The notes: a model not told the origin generated them from the letters alone. DNA of 39,734 bases from Candidatus Saccharimonadota bacterium (GCA_018061375.1 JAGOUG010000001.1:1-39734); one strand, 5' to 3'; positions 1 through 7,497 are shown, numbered from the stretch's first letter. Program-made: numbers and translations.

Positions 1-23
1 CACTATAGTAACAGAGGAAAAAA

Positions 24-791
24 ATGAATAATGTCGTAAAAATTCTAAAAAAACTTGGACTCAGTTCAACCGAAATAAGCTTATATCTGAACGGATTGCA
101 GTTCAGGTCTGTTCACGTTGCAAAGTTGGTTGAAATGGGTAAAGTTAAGCGCACAACTGCGTATCATGCCCTCGATACACTCGTAGAAAAAGGCTTGGCT
201 TCGGAGTCGAAACAAGATGGAAAGCTGCAGTATACAATGACGCCCGCCACAGATTTGAAACGGTTGCTGATCAATCGTAAATTACAGGTTGAGAACCAAC
301 TTGAGGAGCTAGAGAAGGTGATACCGTTGTTTCCTGTTCCAGCAATTGCTCTCCAGAGCATCCCAGAAGTTACAAATTACTATGGTACCGAGGGAATTCA
401 CGCGGCGGTCGATCGGGCGTTGTACTGCAAATCAAAAAACTGGCGTATTATGGCCCCGAAAGATAACTTTTTCCGTAATTCACAGCCTGAATATATTGCA
501 TACTTTAAACGAATGCGTGCTGAGCGGGATATATACGCAACGTCACTCTGGGAATCGCAGGAGACGTCTTCGGCAGTTGAGGCAGGTGATATTGAGCGTC
601 GGAAGCCACGAATAATGCCAAGTTCAATGTGTGGTACATTTAAATCTACAATTATAATTTTTGATCAGAGTGTTCTGGTGGTATCTTCGTATAACAAGCA
701 GTTCGCGACTATTATTGATTCTCAGGAGACTGCCGAAACGTTTGCAGTAATGTTCGATACAATCTGGCAGATTAGCAAACCGCTTTGCTAG
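24..791 (+). CDS. TrmB-family transcriptional regulator
   Basis: A 255-residue protein with an N-terminal winged helix-turn-helix (about residues 1-75; the LSSTEISLYLNGL start and the RTTAYHALDTLVEKGL recognition region are typical of TrmB) and a coiled linker (about 80-105). A C-terminal domain follows with the YYGTEGIHAAVDRAL segment seen in TrmB effector domains. Known TrmB proteins bind DNA and often sense sugars; the ligand here cannot be inferred. The start is supported by AGAGGA six bases before the ATG, and TATAGT at 4-9 may be its -10. The stop lies in a hairpin that also carries the promoter of the next gene. Family assignment is fairly sure; targets are unknown. Confidence 0.8.
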   Translation: MNNVVKILKKLGLSSTEISLYLNGLQFRSVHVAKLVEMGKVKRTTAYHALDTLVEKGLASESKQDGKLQYTMTPATDLKRLLINRKLQVENQLEELEKVIPLFPVPAIALQSIPEVTNYYGTEGIHAAVDRALYCKSKNWRIMAPKDNFFRNSQPEYIAYFKRMRAERDIYATSLWESQETSSAVEAGDIERRKPRIMPSSMCGTFKSTIIIFDQSVLVVSSYNKQFATIIDSQETAETFAVMFDTIWQISKPLC

Positions 792-800
792 CGGTCTGCT
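774..800 (+). other. Hairpin at the regulator stop codon, overlapping the next promoter
   Basis: AGCA-A-ACCGCT, loop TTGCT, AGCGGT-C-TGCT: a 10-bp stem with one mismatch. There is no U-tract, so it is not a standard terminator. Its 3' arm contains the TGC of the extended -10 at 797-805. Confidence 0.5.
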
Positions 801-805
801 ATGAT
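797..805 (+). promoter_or_regulatory. Extended -10 promoter of the HAD-like gene (leaderless)
   Basis: TGC-TATGAT ends six bases before the ATG at 812. No Shine-Dalgarno is present, so transcription would start on or next to the start codon. Confidence 0.55.
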
Positions 806-811
806 AAATGA

Positions 812-1387
812 ATGATTAAGGTTATATTTTTTGATTGTTTTGGTGTAGTCATGCTTACCAGTCAGCAGTCGCTTGAAGCGAAGCACCCAGCAGACGCTGC
901 ACGATTAACTGAGCTGAGTCATCAAGCTGACGTTGGGTTACTAGGCAGAGTCGAACTTGTTGAGCAGGTGGCGGAGCTCATTGGGGTATCGATAAATGAG
1001 GCGAACAAGATTCTTTCGAGCGGATACCATGTTAATACGCAACTCACATCGTATATGTCCGAGTTAAAGTCTCAGGGGTATAAAATTGGTTTAATAAGTA
1101 ACCTCGGAAGTGGCTGGTTTGATACCTATGTTCCGCACGAAGTAAAAGTACTGTTTGATGACAGGGTTGTCTCTGGTGATGTTGGGATGGTCAAGCCATA
1201 TCCAGAGATTTTTGAGCTGGCGTGTTCTCGACTGGGAGTTGAACCTGAAGAATCACTATTTATAGATGACATAGAATCTAATTGCGAAGGTGCTCGTTCT
1301 GCGGGCATGGCAGCTGTTAATTATGAAAACTTCGGTACGTTTAAAGCTGAACTTGTCTCGCTCATCAAAAATAATAGTGATAATTAG
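812..1387 (+). CDS. HAD-like hydrolase
   Basis: A 191-residue HAD-superfamily protein. Motif I is FFDCFGVV with the nucleophile Asp at residue 8. The usual second Asp (acid/base, D+2) is Phe, as in dehalogenase- or YihX-like variants where that position is also changed. Motif II is around GLISNLGSG; motif III is the Lys of GMVKP; motif IV is the Asp pair in LFIDDIESN. A short helical cap lies between residues about 15 and 80. Substrate is unknown; candidates are a phosphatase with altered mechanism or a haloacid dehalogenase-like enzyme. It probably has its own leaderless promoter and is followed by a terminator, so it is likely monocistronic. Confidence 0.8.
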   Translation: MIKVIFFDCFGVVMLTSQQSLEAKHPADAARLTELSHQADVGLLGRVELVEQVAELIGVSINEANKILSSGYHVNTQLTSYMSELKSQGYKIGLISNLGSGWFDTYVPHEVKVLFDDRVVSGDVGMVKPYPEIFELACSRLGVEPEESLFIDDIESNCEGARSAGMAAVNYENFGTFKAELVSLIKNNSDN

Positions 1388-1404
1388 CACGTATTATTTT
1401 CTGT

Positions 1405-1438
1405 AACGGGTCAGAGCTATTCTGTCCTGTTTCTTTTT
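1405..1438 (+). terminator. Rho-independent terminator after the HAD-like gene
   Basis: AACGGGTCAGA, loop GCTAT, TCTGTCCTGTT forms an 11-position stem with one G-U pair and one T-T mismatch, followed directly by TCTTTTT. It lies 18 bases after the HAD-like stop codon. Confidence 0.7.
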
Positions 1439-1450
1439 GACAACAAACTG

Positions 1451-1479
1451 TTGACCAGAATAAGCATGAGCGTTATAAC
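1451..1479 (+). promoter_or_regulatory. Promoter of the 74-aa gene
   Basis: TTGACC, 17-bp spacer, TATAAC. The predicted transcription start is near 1486, giving a leader of about 37 bases before the ATG at 1523. Confidence 0.6.
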
Positions 1480-1522
1480 GTATGCAGAGGTATCAACAGC
1501 AACATAAAAACAAAGGCGTATT

Positions 1523-1747
1523 ATGGCAGAGTCAATGAGTAGTTATTATCCAGGCGGGGCATCAAACCCTCATGTCGAAATGCACGTATTTGACGGGGGT
1601 TATTTTATAGAGCCAAAAAAGGACCAGAGTCAGGCTGCGGTAGGCTACACACCCGAAATATCTGTACCGGGAGATGATAGACCCGTTGAACGTACAGTAG
1701 GGGGAATGGCGCTCGTTAAGACTCTGGCTGATACTTACGAACTGTAG
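1523..1747 (+). CDS. Small hypothetical protein (74 aa)
   Basis: I do not recognise this family. The protein is 74 residues, acidic and hydrophilic, with no membrane segment or signal peptide. It begins MAESMSSYYPGG and its C-terminus (RTVGGMALVKTLADTYEL) may form a helix. A good promoter lies upstream (1451-1479) and the preceding gene ends in a terminator, so it appears to be an independent unit ending just before fpg. The ribosome-binding site is weak (AAAGGCG). Confidence 0.55.
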   Translation: MAESMSSYYPGGASNPHVEMHVFDGGYFIEPKKDQSQAAVGYTPEISVPGDDRPVERTVGGMALVKTLADTYEL

Positions 1748-1767
1748 TTATCTAACACGTATTTACT

Positions 1768-1773
1768 TATAAT
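1768..1773 (+). promoter_or_regulatory. -10 box of fpg (leaderless)
   Basis: A perfect TATAAT ends six bases before the fpg ATG at 1780. No recognisable -35 or Shine-Dalgarno is present. Confidence 0.5.
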
Positions 1774-1779
1774 GGTGGT

Positions 1780-2649
1780 ATGCCAGAACTTCCTGAAGTA
1801 GAGACTGTCCGTCTTGGACTCATAAAATTACTCGTCGGTCATAGGGTCGTGAGCGAAACACATGATACTCCAAAGAGTTTTCCTAATAGCTCGAATGATG
1901 TCGAGCAGTTTTTAATTGACGCAAAAGTTACCAATATCCGCAGGCGCGCTAAGGTACTATTGATTGATCTTGATACAGACTATACGTTAGTCATACATCT
2001 TAAAATGACCGGACAAATTGTGTATAGAGGTGCAGATAATTTTGGGGCTGGGCATCCAAACGATTCGCTGATTGGAAAGTTACCCGACAGATCTACACGT
2101 GTCCAGTTAATCCTCAACAATAATGCAGTGCTCTACTTTAATGATCAACGAAAGTTTGGTTGGATGAGGCTTTTACCAACGGTTGAAGTACCGAACATCG
2201 ATTTTATGAAGAAGGTGGGGCCTGAACCACTGGAAGATGATTTTACGCCAGAAATATTCATCGGTCGGTTGCAGCGGCGGAAGAACACAACTATTAAAGC
2301 TGCAATTTTAGACCAAACAGTCCTGGCCGGTATTGGCAACATTTATGCAGATGAAAGTTTATGGGGCGCAAAAATACATCCTGCAACCAGAGTGAAAGAC
2401 GTACCGCAAAATAAGTTAAAAAAGTTGTTCACTGAAATTCAATATGTACTCAGGCTCTCGATAGAAAAGGGTGGTTCAACAGACAGAAACTACGTAAACG
2501 TTGAAGGTAAACGGGGGAGTTATATAGACTTCGCTCGGGTGTTCAGAAAAGAAGGCATGCCGTGTCCGAGACACCCTGGTACTGAAATAGTTAAAATAAA
2601 AATAGCCGCACGCGGCACGCATATTTGCCCGAAGTGCCAGGTTGTATAG
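1780..2649 (+). CDS. mutM: Formamidopyrimidine-DNA glycosylase
   Basis: A 289-residue bifunctional glycosylase/AP lyase that removes 8-oxoguanine and FaPy lesions. The N-terminus PELPEVETV carries the catalytic Pro2 and Glu3; the conserved Lys sits in RRAKVLLI; the helix-two-turn-helix is in DQTVLAGIGNIYADE; the C-terminal zinc finger ends in Arg278 and CPKC. One oddity: the first zinc pair is Cys262-x2-His265 rather than Cys-x2-Cys, so the predicted site is C-x2-H...C-x2-C, probably still zinc-binding. The preceding promoter predicts a leaderless transcript. Identity is very secure. Confidence 0.97.
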   Translation: MPELPEVETVRLGLIKLLVGHRVVSETHDTPKSFPNSSNDVEQFLIDAKVTNIRRRAKVLLIDLDTDYTLVIHLKMTGQIVYRGADNFGAGHPNDSLIGKLPDRSTRVQLILNNNAVLYFNDQRKFGWMRLLPTVEVPNIDFMKKVGPEPLEDDFTPEIFIGRLQRRKNTTIKAAILDQTVLAGIGNIYADESLWGAKIHPATRVKDVPQNKLKKLFTEIQYVLRLSIEKGGSTDRNYVNVEGKRGSYIDFARVFRKEGMPCPRHPGTEIVKIKIAARGTHICPKCQVV

Positions 2650-2973
2650 TTACTTTTGGAGTGTATGGTGAACGAGGATATCAGCAATATACGTACCGAC
2701 TATGGGTATTCTGCGAAGAGCCTCGCTTTTTCTGTATCCTTCAATTTGCCCCGAGTGCATTTCAGGGTTTAGGGCTATATTCCATGCAAGCTGTTGGCGC
2801 TCACTTCTGGGTGCAAGAATCGCATCGATACCGCCGGCCGTACGAATGCCCGGCATATATACTGCCCCAGAAGTCCTGACTACTGCTTCGGTTATAGGGG
2901 GCGTTGACTGTCCTTGTTCGCGTGCGTTTGCAAGAATTGAATCTCTCACTCTGTTTCGATGTGCTTCTCTCAT
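2650..2973 (-). CDS. Small hypothetical protein between fpg and holA
   Basis: A 107-residue protein that I do not recognise, lying antisense in the gap between fpg and holA and ending directly at the fpg stop. It is basic at both ends, has no membrane segment, and reads as an ordinary protein (for example RSERQQLAWNIALNPEMHSGQIEGYRKSEALRRIP). Reality is supported by a good minus-strand promoter, TCGACA-17-TACACT (2982-3010), whose -10 ends eight bases before the ATG, predicting a leaderless mRNA. Plus-strand reading frames over the same stretch lack any start signal. Confidence 0.6.
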   Translation of the reverse strand: MREAHRNRVRDSILANAREQGQSTPPITEAVVRTSGAVYMPGIRTAGGIDAILAPRSERQQLAWNIALNPEMHSGQIEGYRKSEALRRIPIVGTYIADILVHHTLQK

Positions 2974-2981
2974 TGCCTCAT

Positions 2982-3010
2982 AGTGTACTTCTTCGACATA
3001 AGTTTGTCGA
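2982..3010 (-). promoter_or_regulatory. Minus-strand promoter sharing its -35 with the holA promoter
   Basis: On the minus strand, TCGACA (3005-3010), a 17-bp spacer, then TACACT (2982-2987). The -35 lies in an inverted repeat TCGACA-N6-TGTCGA and overlaps the presumed -35 of the divergent holA promoter. Confidence 0.55.
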
Positions 3011-3034
3011 GGTAACCGAGAGCACTGGTATACT
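3004..3034 (+). promoter_or_regulatory. holA promoter
   Basis: TATACT at 3029-3034 with a weak TTGTCG at 3004-3009 (19-bp spacer). The start would be near 3041, about 33 bases before the holA ATG. Confidence 0.45.
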
Positions 3035-3073
3035 GTAAGGAATGAGATATTGTATCAGAGTCTGGAGAAACAA

Positions 3074-3991
3074 ATGGTAATTACACTTACGGGTAGTAAT
3101 AGCTTTGCGCGCGGAGCCTTTCTTGTTAATTTGAAGAAAGAATTTATAGAAAAACATGGTGCAGATGGAGCTGAATCATACACAGGAGAGCAACTTACTC
3201 CCGAAGTATTAGCTTCTGCGCTCGGTGGAGTTTCACTATTTGCGACACACAGGCTTGTAGTTATTCGAGATCTTTCATTGGCGAAGAGTGTAGTCGAACA
3301 GTTCGTCTCTCAGATTAAGCATATTTCCGAAGAAGTAACTATTGTTCTGGTGGAAGCCTCGTTAGATAAGCGTACGAGTCTGTACAAAACCCTCAAAAAA
3401 GATACTGAATTTCATGAATTTACAGAGATGAGTGACCAAGATGCTATTCGCTGGATTGAAGAGCGAGTGAAGCAAGAGGGTGGTTCAATATCTCGGCAGG
3501 TGGCACAGTTATTGTTCGTATATTGCGGAAGCGATCAGTCTCGGTTGGCGCAGGAGATCGCTAAGTTAGTCGCGTATGAGCCAGCGGTTACGAAAGAGTC
3601 AGTAGAACTACTGGTAGACAAAAACCCGCGAGATACAATTTTCGAACTGCTTGAACTTGCGATGAGCGGCAAAAGTGATAGGGCAATACAGTCGCTTCTT
3701 GCGCTTGAAGGTGCACACGAAGATCCGTTTCAAATAGCTTCAATGTTAATTTGGCAGGCCCATATTTTAGCAGCGGTTCAAACAGCATCTGATAGAAGCG
3801 ATGGTGAGATCGCTAAAGATCACAAAATAAACCCCTATGTTGTGAGCAAAACTAAACGCCTCACACAAAATATGTCTACACACAAGCTCAGTACAATTCT
3901 AGATACAGTCGCTCAACTCGACATCGCACTCAAAAGCAATGTCAATGATCCTTGGCGAGCCCTCGAACACACCGTTCTCGCACTGTACTAG
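3074..3991 (+). CDS. holA: DNA polymerase III subunit delta (clamp loader)
   Basis: A 305-residue delta subunit that opens the beta sliding clamp within the clamp-loader complex. The N-terminus VITLTGSNSFARGAFL matches the family's 'LLTGENSFLR' start. The segment LVVIRDLSLAKSV and the C-terminal helical collar domain (PFQIASMLIWQAHILAAVQTA) fit the fold. I chose ATG 3074 because GGAG lies six bases upstream and the family motif begins there; an upstream in-frame TTG at 3050 would add eight residues without a ribosome-binding site. It converges on rpsT. Confidence 0.93.
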   Translation: MVITLTGSNSFARGAFLVNLKKEFIEKHGADGAESYTGEQLTPEVLASALGGVSLFATHRLVVIRDLSLAKSVVEQFVSQIKHISEEVTIVLVEASLDKRTSLYKTLKKDTEFHEFTEMSDQDAIRWIEERVKQEGGSISRQVAQLLFVYCGSDQSRLAQEIAKLVAYEPAVTKESVELLVDKNPRDTIFELLELAMSGKSDRAIQSLLALEGAHEDPFQIASMLIWQAHILAAVQTASDRSDGEIAKDHKINPYVVSKTKRLTQNMSTHKLSTILDTVAQLDIALKSNVNDPWRALEHTVLALY

Positions 3992-4006
3992 GCCACTAGT
4001 GAGGTC

Positions 4007-4026
4007 ATTCCTACGTAGGCAGGAAT
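4007..4026. repeat. Intergenic hairpin repeat (ATTCCT / AGGAAT)
   Basis: ATTCCT, 8-base loop, AGGAAT between the convergent holA and rpsT genes. The flank GTCATTCCT...GGCAGGAAT matches the longer element at 6693-6720, so both belong to one dispersed repeat type. It may also act as a weak terminator. Confidence 0.6.
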
Positions 4027-4049
4027 CTTTATTAATACTGTTGTGACTA

Positions 4050-4460
4050 CTATTTTTTAGTAGGAGCTTTTTTAGCTGTAGTCTTAGCCGGTGCTTTTTT
4101 AGCAGCAGGCTTCTTGGCTGGAGCTTTGACTGCAGGCTTCGCGGCTGCTTTTGGAGCTGGCTTAGGTGCAGCTTTTTTAGCTGTAGCAGTAGGTTTTACG
4201 CCAATTGCTTTAGCTTGAGCAGTTAAACGGCTCATTTTGCGTGCAGCGGTATTCTTTTTTAGAATATTCTTCTTCACGTTAACATCAAGTGCACTCTGTA
4301 CTTTCTTAAGAGCTTCGCCAGCTTTTTTAGCGTCTTTTGCTTCAATTGCAGCAGAAAATTCTTTAACTTCTGTGCGAAGGGTGCGCTTAGTAACTTGGTT
4401 TCGTGCTTTTCGCTTTGCAGTCTGGTGCATGCGTTTAATAGCAGATTTAATGATTGGCAT
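4050..4460 (-). CDS. rpsT: 30S ribosomal protein S20 with Ala/Lys/Pro-rich tail
   Basis: The first ~86 residues are a standard S20 (PIIKSAIKRMHQTAKRKARNQ..., helical bundle that binds 16S rRNA). Residues ~87-136 are a low-complexity Lys-, Ala- and Pro-rich tail with repeated AKKAPAK-type units, giving 136 residues against the usual 85-90. The tail resembles histone H1-like C-termini and could bind rRNA or DNA; this is inference. AAAGGAG lies ten bases before the ATG, and a promoter about 80 bases upstream leaves a long leader, compatible with feedback control. Confidence 0.95.
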   Translation of the reverse strand: MPIIKSAIKRMHQTAKRKARNQVTKRTLRTEVKEFSAAIEAKDAKKAGEALKKVQSALDVNVKKNILKKNTAARKMSRLTAQAKAIGVKPTATAKKAAPKPAPKAAAKPAVKAPAKKPAAKKAPAKTTAKKAPTKK

Positions 4461-4547
4461 GTAGAACGTTCTCCTTTACCCTGGTGCGCTGAGGTGTTTC
4501 AACAGATACGCAGGTGATTTATTAACTATTGTTGTAGTCAGGTGACA

Positions 4548-4576
4548 AGTATACCGTAAACTGACGATTTGGTAAA
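4548..4576 (-). promoter_or_regulatory. rpsT promoter
   Basis: On the minus strand, TTTACC (4571-4576), 17-bp spacer, TATACT (4548-4553). The start would be near 4541, giving an approximately 80-base leader. Confidence 0.5.
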
Positions 4577-4599
4577 GTGTTATATCAGTAGTGAATATG

Positions 4600-4627
4600 T
4601 TGACATGCCGCAGTTTACGTTTATACT
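4600..4627 (+). promoter_or_regulatory. Promoter of the DHH-like gene
   Basis: A perfect TTGACA (4600-4605), 16-bp spacer, TATACT (4622-4627). The start would be near 4635, leaving a 25-base A-rich leader without a Shine-Dalgarno. Confidence 0.65.
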
Positions 4628-4659
4628 GGTTATGTATAGCATCAAAATAAAAAACAACT

Positions 4660-6669
4660 ATGGATCCATTACAAACAGCACAATCAACCAATGAACCCAC
4701 AGCTCCCGTTGAGGCGCCTGTAGTTAACGTAAAACAACAAATTGTTGAAAAAGTTACAGGTTCTAAAAATATACTGGTTACAGTTGGCGGTACCCCAACA
4801 GTCGATGAGCTTTCTGCAGCACTTGCGTTGACGTTCTTACTTGGTAAACTACAAAAACACGTAACAGCTGTTTTTAGCGGTAAAACGCCACCGGCCATTG
4901 AGTTTTTAGATCCAGAAAAGACGTTTGAACGCACAGTAGATTCACTTCGTGATTTTATTATTGCACTTGATAAAGAAAAAGCAGATAAACTCCGCTACAA
5001 AGTCGAAGATGATGTTGTAAAGGTGTTTATTACCCCTTACAGAACGGTAATTTCTGAAAAAGATCTCCAGTTCAGTCAGGGTGACTTCAACGTTGATATT
5101 ATTATTGGTCTCGGAATTACAAAAAAAGAAGATCTTGATAAGGCAATCGTGGCACACGGACGAATACTCCATGATGCAGAAGTCATTACGATTAATGCAA
5201 ATGGCAAAGTTAGTAACCTCGGTTCAATTGATTGGTCAGATAGTGCCGCAAGTTCAGTCTCCGAAATGCTCGTAAGTATTAGTGAATCGTTTGGCAGCGG
5301 CTTACTAGACGAACAGATTAGCACGGCACTTCTTACAGGTATAGTGGCTGAGACTAATCGTTTTTCTAATGAAAAAACTAGTCCAAAAGTTATGACTATG
5401 GCTGCTCAGCTTATGGCTGCGGGCGCAAATCAGCAGTTAATTGCGACGAACCTTCGCCAAGAGGGAATGATTAGCGAGTCTGTTCGAACAAAAGACACTT
5501 CTAAAGATTCTGCAAAACCAGACGACAACGGTGAAATGGTATTAGACCATGGTGGAAATACAAAAAAACCGATTCAGCCCCCTAAAAAGCAGAATAATTC
5601 ACAGCCGAATACCGTAAAAAAACCAGATCTAGTACCACCACAGCCAACTGAGAAGACTGCTGTGACTCCGCCTGTTTCGATTCCTGCGCCACTGGTGAAC
5701 ACGCCAGAGGCTCCTACCGAACCACCGGCACCACCGTTAATTAAATCTGAACCAAGCCCAGTGCGAATCGACGACAGGAACATGCTAGATACTTCTGCAT
5801 CAGTAGTCCCGGAAATTATTAACGAAGCGGACAAGGATGTGGCAGAAAAACCTGCTTTTGGAGGTACTTTAAATGCAACTACCAGTCGGGCCGAAGAAGA
5901 TCAAGAGGCGCAGACTGCACTAGAAAAAGCAGAAAATAACACGATGCTCGAACACGGTTCTGGTGGTAGTCAATCTGAAGATGCGATTGCGGCTGCTCGT
6001 CGAGCGCTTGAAGACGTAAATGAAGCCGCACCGTTTGATCCTAGTAATAACCCAACCGAATCTATCGGCGCAAATCCACTTCCTCCGGTTAGGGAAGAAG
6101 CCCAGTTGCCACAATTGCAGGCAATACCTTCTCCGGAGCAGGTGATAAACCCAGATGCTGCCGCAGGTGAAATGCAGGCACAAGCAGTGGTGCAAAATAA
6201 CTCTGTGGCTAGTGCAGCTGCTGAGCCATCCCCGGTGGATGCCTTTATGCAGCCACATGCAGAGGCTCCAAGCACGCCAAATCAGCCTAATGTACCGTTT
6301 ACGCCCCCGGGTGCACCGATGCCAGATATGCCACCACTTCCTCCGTTACCAAGTATGGCAGGCGGTCCGGGTGCGCCGAGTATGCCACCGCTTCCACCTA
6401 TGCCTGGCCAGCCAACAGATCCAACTGCAGGATTCCAGCCAGATTTAGGCCCTGCATTCATGCAAGGTGTGCCACAAAGCCAGAACTCTTGGACCCAGGC
6501 AGGTGATGATATGGCTGCAAAAAATGCTGAAAAAGAAGCCACTCGACAGGCAAAACTAGACCAAATGGGTGCCCAATACGATGCCGCAGTAGATAAGAAT
6601 CTAGAGATGCAGGGTAAACCTCCTGTAAACACCGACCATTCAACCTTCCCGTTGCCGCCCACTCAGTAG
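4660..6669 (+). CDS. Degenerate DHH-family phosphoesterase-like protein with Pro-rich tail
   Basis: A 669-residue protein. Residues ~36-266 align by eye with the DHH/NrnA phosphoesterase fold: LVTVGGTPTVDELSAALAL corresponds to motif I, VDIIIGLGI to motif II, VITINANGK to the DHH motif and LLTGIVAETNRF to the GxxxDT.F motif. The metal ligands are mostly replaced (His-x2-Pro-Asp-x-Asp becomes G-x2-P-T-x-D; DHH becomes N-A-N; the last Asp is Glu), so nuclease activity is unlikely. Residues ~270-669 are low-complexity and rich in Pro, Ala and acidic residues (PPLPPLP-type runs), predicted disordered, with no signal peptide or membrane segment. A binding or scaffold role is inference. Confidence 0.65.
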   Translation: MDPLQTAQSTNEPTAPVEAPVVNVKQQIVEKVTGSKNILVTVGGTPTVDELSAALALTFLLGKLQKHVTAVFSGKTPPAIEFLDPEKTFERTVDSLRDFIIALDKEKADKLRYKVEDDVVKVFITPYRTVISEKDLQFSQGDFNVDIIIGLGITKKEDLDKAIVAHGRILHDAEVITINANGKVSNLGSIDWSDSAASSVSEMLVSISESFGSGLLDEQISTALLTGIVAETNRFSNEKTSPKVMTMAAQLMAAGANQQLIATNLRQEGMISESVRTKDTSKDSAKPDDNGEMVLDHGGNTKKPIQPPKKQNNSQPNTVKKPDLVPPQPTEKTAVTPPVSIPAPLVNTPEAPTEPPAPPLIKSEPSPVRIDDRNMLDTSASVVPEIINEADKDVAEKPAFGGTLNATTSRAEEDQEAQTALEKAENNTMLEHGSGGSQSEDAIAAARRALEDVNEAAPFDPSNNPTESIGANPLPPVREEAQLPQLQAIPSPEQVINPDAAAGEMQAQAVVQNNSVASAAAEPSPVDAFMQPHAEAPSTPNQPNVPFTPPGAPMPDMPPLPPLPSMAGGPGAPSMPPLPPMPGQPTDPTAGFQPDLGPAFMQGVPQSQNSWTQAGDDMAAKNAEKEATRQAKLDQMGAQYDAAVDKNLEMQGKPPVNTDHSTFPLPPTQ

Positions 6670-6692
6670 TGGGTACGGTGAATAGAGTCTGG

Positions 6693-6720
6693 TGTCATTC
6701 CTGCGAAGGCAGGAATGACA
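6693..6720. repeat. Perfect 12-bp-stem intergenic palindrome
   Basis: TGTCATTCCTGC, loop GAAG, GCAGGAATGACA. It lies 24 bases after the DHH-like stop and shares its core with the element at 4007-4026. It could stabilise the 3' end of the transcript. Confidence 0.75.
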
Positions 6721-6742
6721 GGTTTGGTAGATTGTCTTTGTC

Positions 6743-6764
6743 ATCCCGGACTCTAATCCGGGAT
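6743..6764. repeat. Intergenic palindrome, GTCATCC...GGATCCA type
   Basis: ATCCCGGA, 6-base loop, TCCGGGAT. The flanks (GTC upstream, CCA downstream) match the element at 25023-25043, so this is a second dispersed repeat type. Confidence 0.7.
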
Positions 6765-6784
6765 CCATGTTACGATTTGTGAGG

Positions 6785-6790
6785 TATACT
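6785..6790 (+). promoter_or_regulatory. -10 box of truB (leaderless)
   Basis: TATACT ends five bases before the first ATG (6796) and eight before the second in-frame ATG (6799). No Shine-Dalgarno is present. Confidence 0.5.
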
Positions 6791-6795
6791 GTCAG

Positions 6796-7476
6796 ATGAT
6801 GAATACAGAAGATGACATTCTACCTGTAGATAAACCAGTAGGCTGGACTAGTTTTGACGTGGTTGCCAAAATACGAGGCAAAATTCGGGCTGAGTACACA
6901 GCTAAGGGTAAGAAGCCGACTAAAAAACAACTTCGTGTTGGCCATGCAGGCACACTTGACCCGTTTGCAACGGGCTTATTAATTATTCTACTTGGTGAAG
7001 GCTGCAAAAAAGCCGACGAATTTTTGAAACTTGATAAAACCTATGAATTCACCGCAAAACTTGGCGAAATTAGCACGACGGGTGACCCAGAGGGTGAATT
7101 AACCCAGACTGAAGATCGAAAACCCGAGATTGAAGAAGTGAAAACAGCACTCGGGCAATTTAAGGGGGAGATAACACAGATCCCACCAGCTTTTTCAGCC
7201 ATTAAAGTAGACGGCAAGCGTGCTTACAAACTTGCTAGAGAAGGCAAAGAAGTAGTCATTCCGCCCCGTCAGGTGACGATCTTTAGGTTAGAACTTATAG
7301 ATTATAATTATCCGTACCTGAAATGTGTTTGTGATGTTAGTAGCGGCACCTACATTCGTACTTTGGTAGAAGATATTGGCAAGGCCCTCAATACCGGCGC
7401 ATACTGCCAGCAACTTCGTCGTACCCGCATTGCCAAGTATTCGATTGAAGATGCCATCAGCATTGACAAAATCTAA
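6796..7476 (+). CDS. truB: tRNA pseudouridine(55) synthase
   Basis: A 226-residue TruB, which converts U55 of the tRNA T-loop to pseudouridine. It shows the KPVGWTSFDVV start, the catalytic Asp55 in HAGTLDPFATG, the KTYEF strand, and the GTYIRTLVEDIG motif near the C-terminus. It is shorter than E. coli TruB (~314 residues) and lacks most of the C-terminal PUA region, as in many compact genomes. Two adjacent ATG codons open the frame; the -10 box just upstream predicts a leaderless message. Identity is very secure. Confidence 0.96.
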   Translation: MMNTEDDILPVDKPVGWTSFDVVAKIRGKIRAEYTAKGKKPTKKQLRVGHAGTLDPFATGLLIILLGEGCKKADEFLKLDKTYEFTAKLGEISTTGDPEGELTQTEDRKPEIEEVKTALGQFKGEITQIPPAFSAIKVDGKRAYKLAREGKEVVIPPRQVTIFRLELIDYNYPYLKCVCDVSSGTYIRTLVEDIGKALNTGAYCQQLRRTRIAKYSIEDAISIDKI

Positions 7477-7491
7477 TATTTATGATACATT
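7463..7491 (+). promoter_or_regulatory. Consensus promoter of the repeat-protein gene (leaderless)
   Basis: TTGACA (7463-7468), 17-bp spacer, TACATT (7486-7491) preceded by TGA, so an extended -10. It ends six bases before ATG 7498 and overlaps the end of truB. Confidence 0.65.
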
Positions 7492-7497
7492 CTAGTT

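Noticed and set aside
2702..2983. Plus-strand open frame of 93 codons between fpg and holA
   Set aside because: No initiation signal; the opposite strand has a good promoter and a natural-looking protein.
3050..3073. Upstream TTG start for holA
   Set aside because: No ribosome-binding site; ATG 3074 has GGAG at six bases and matches the family N-terminus.
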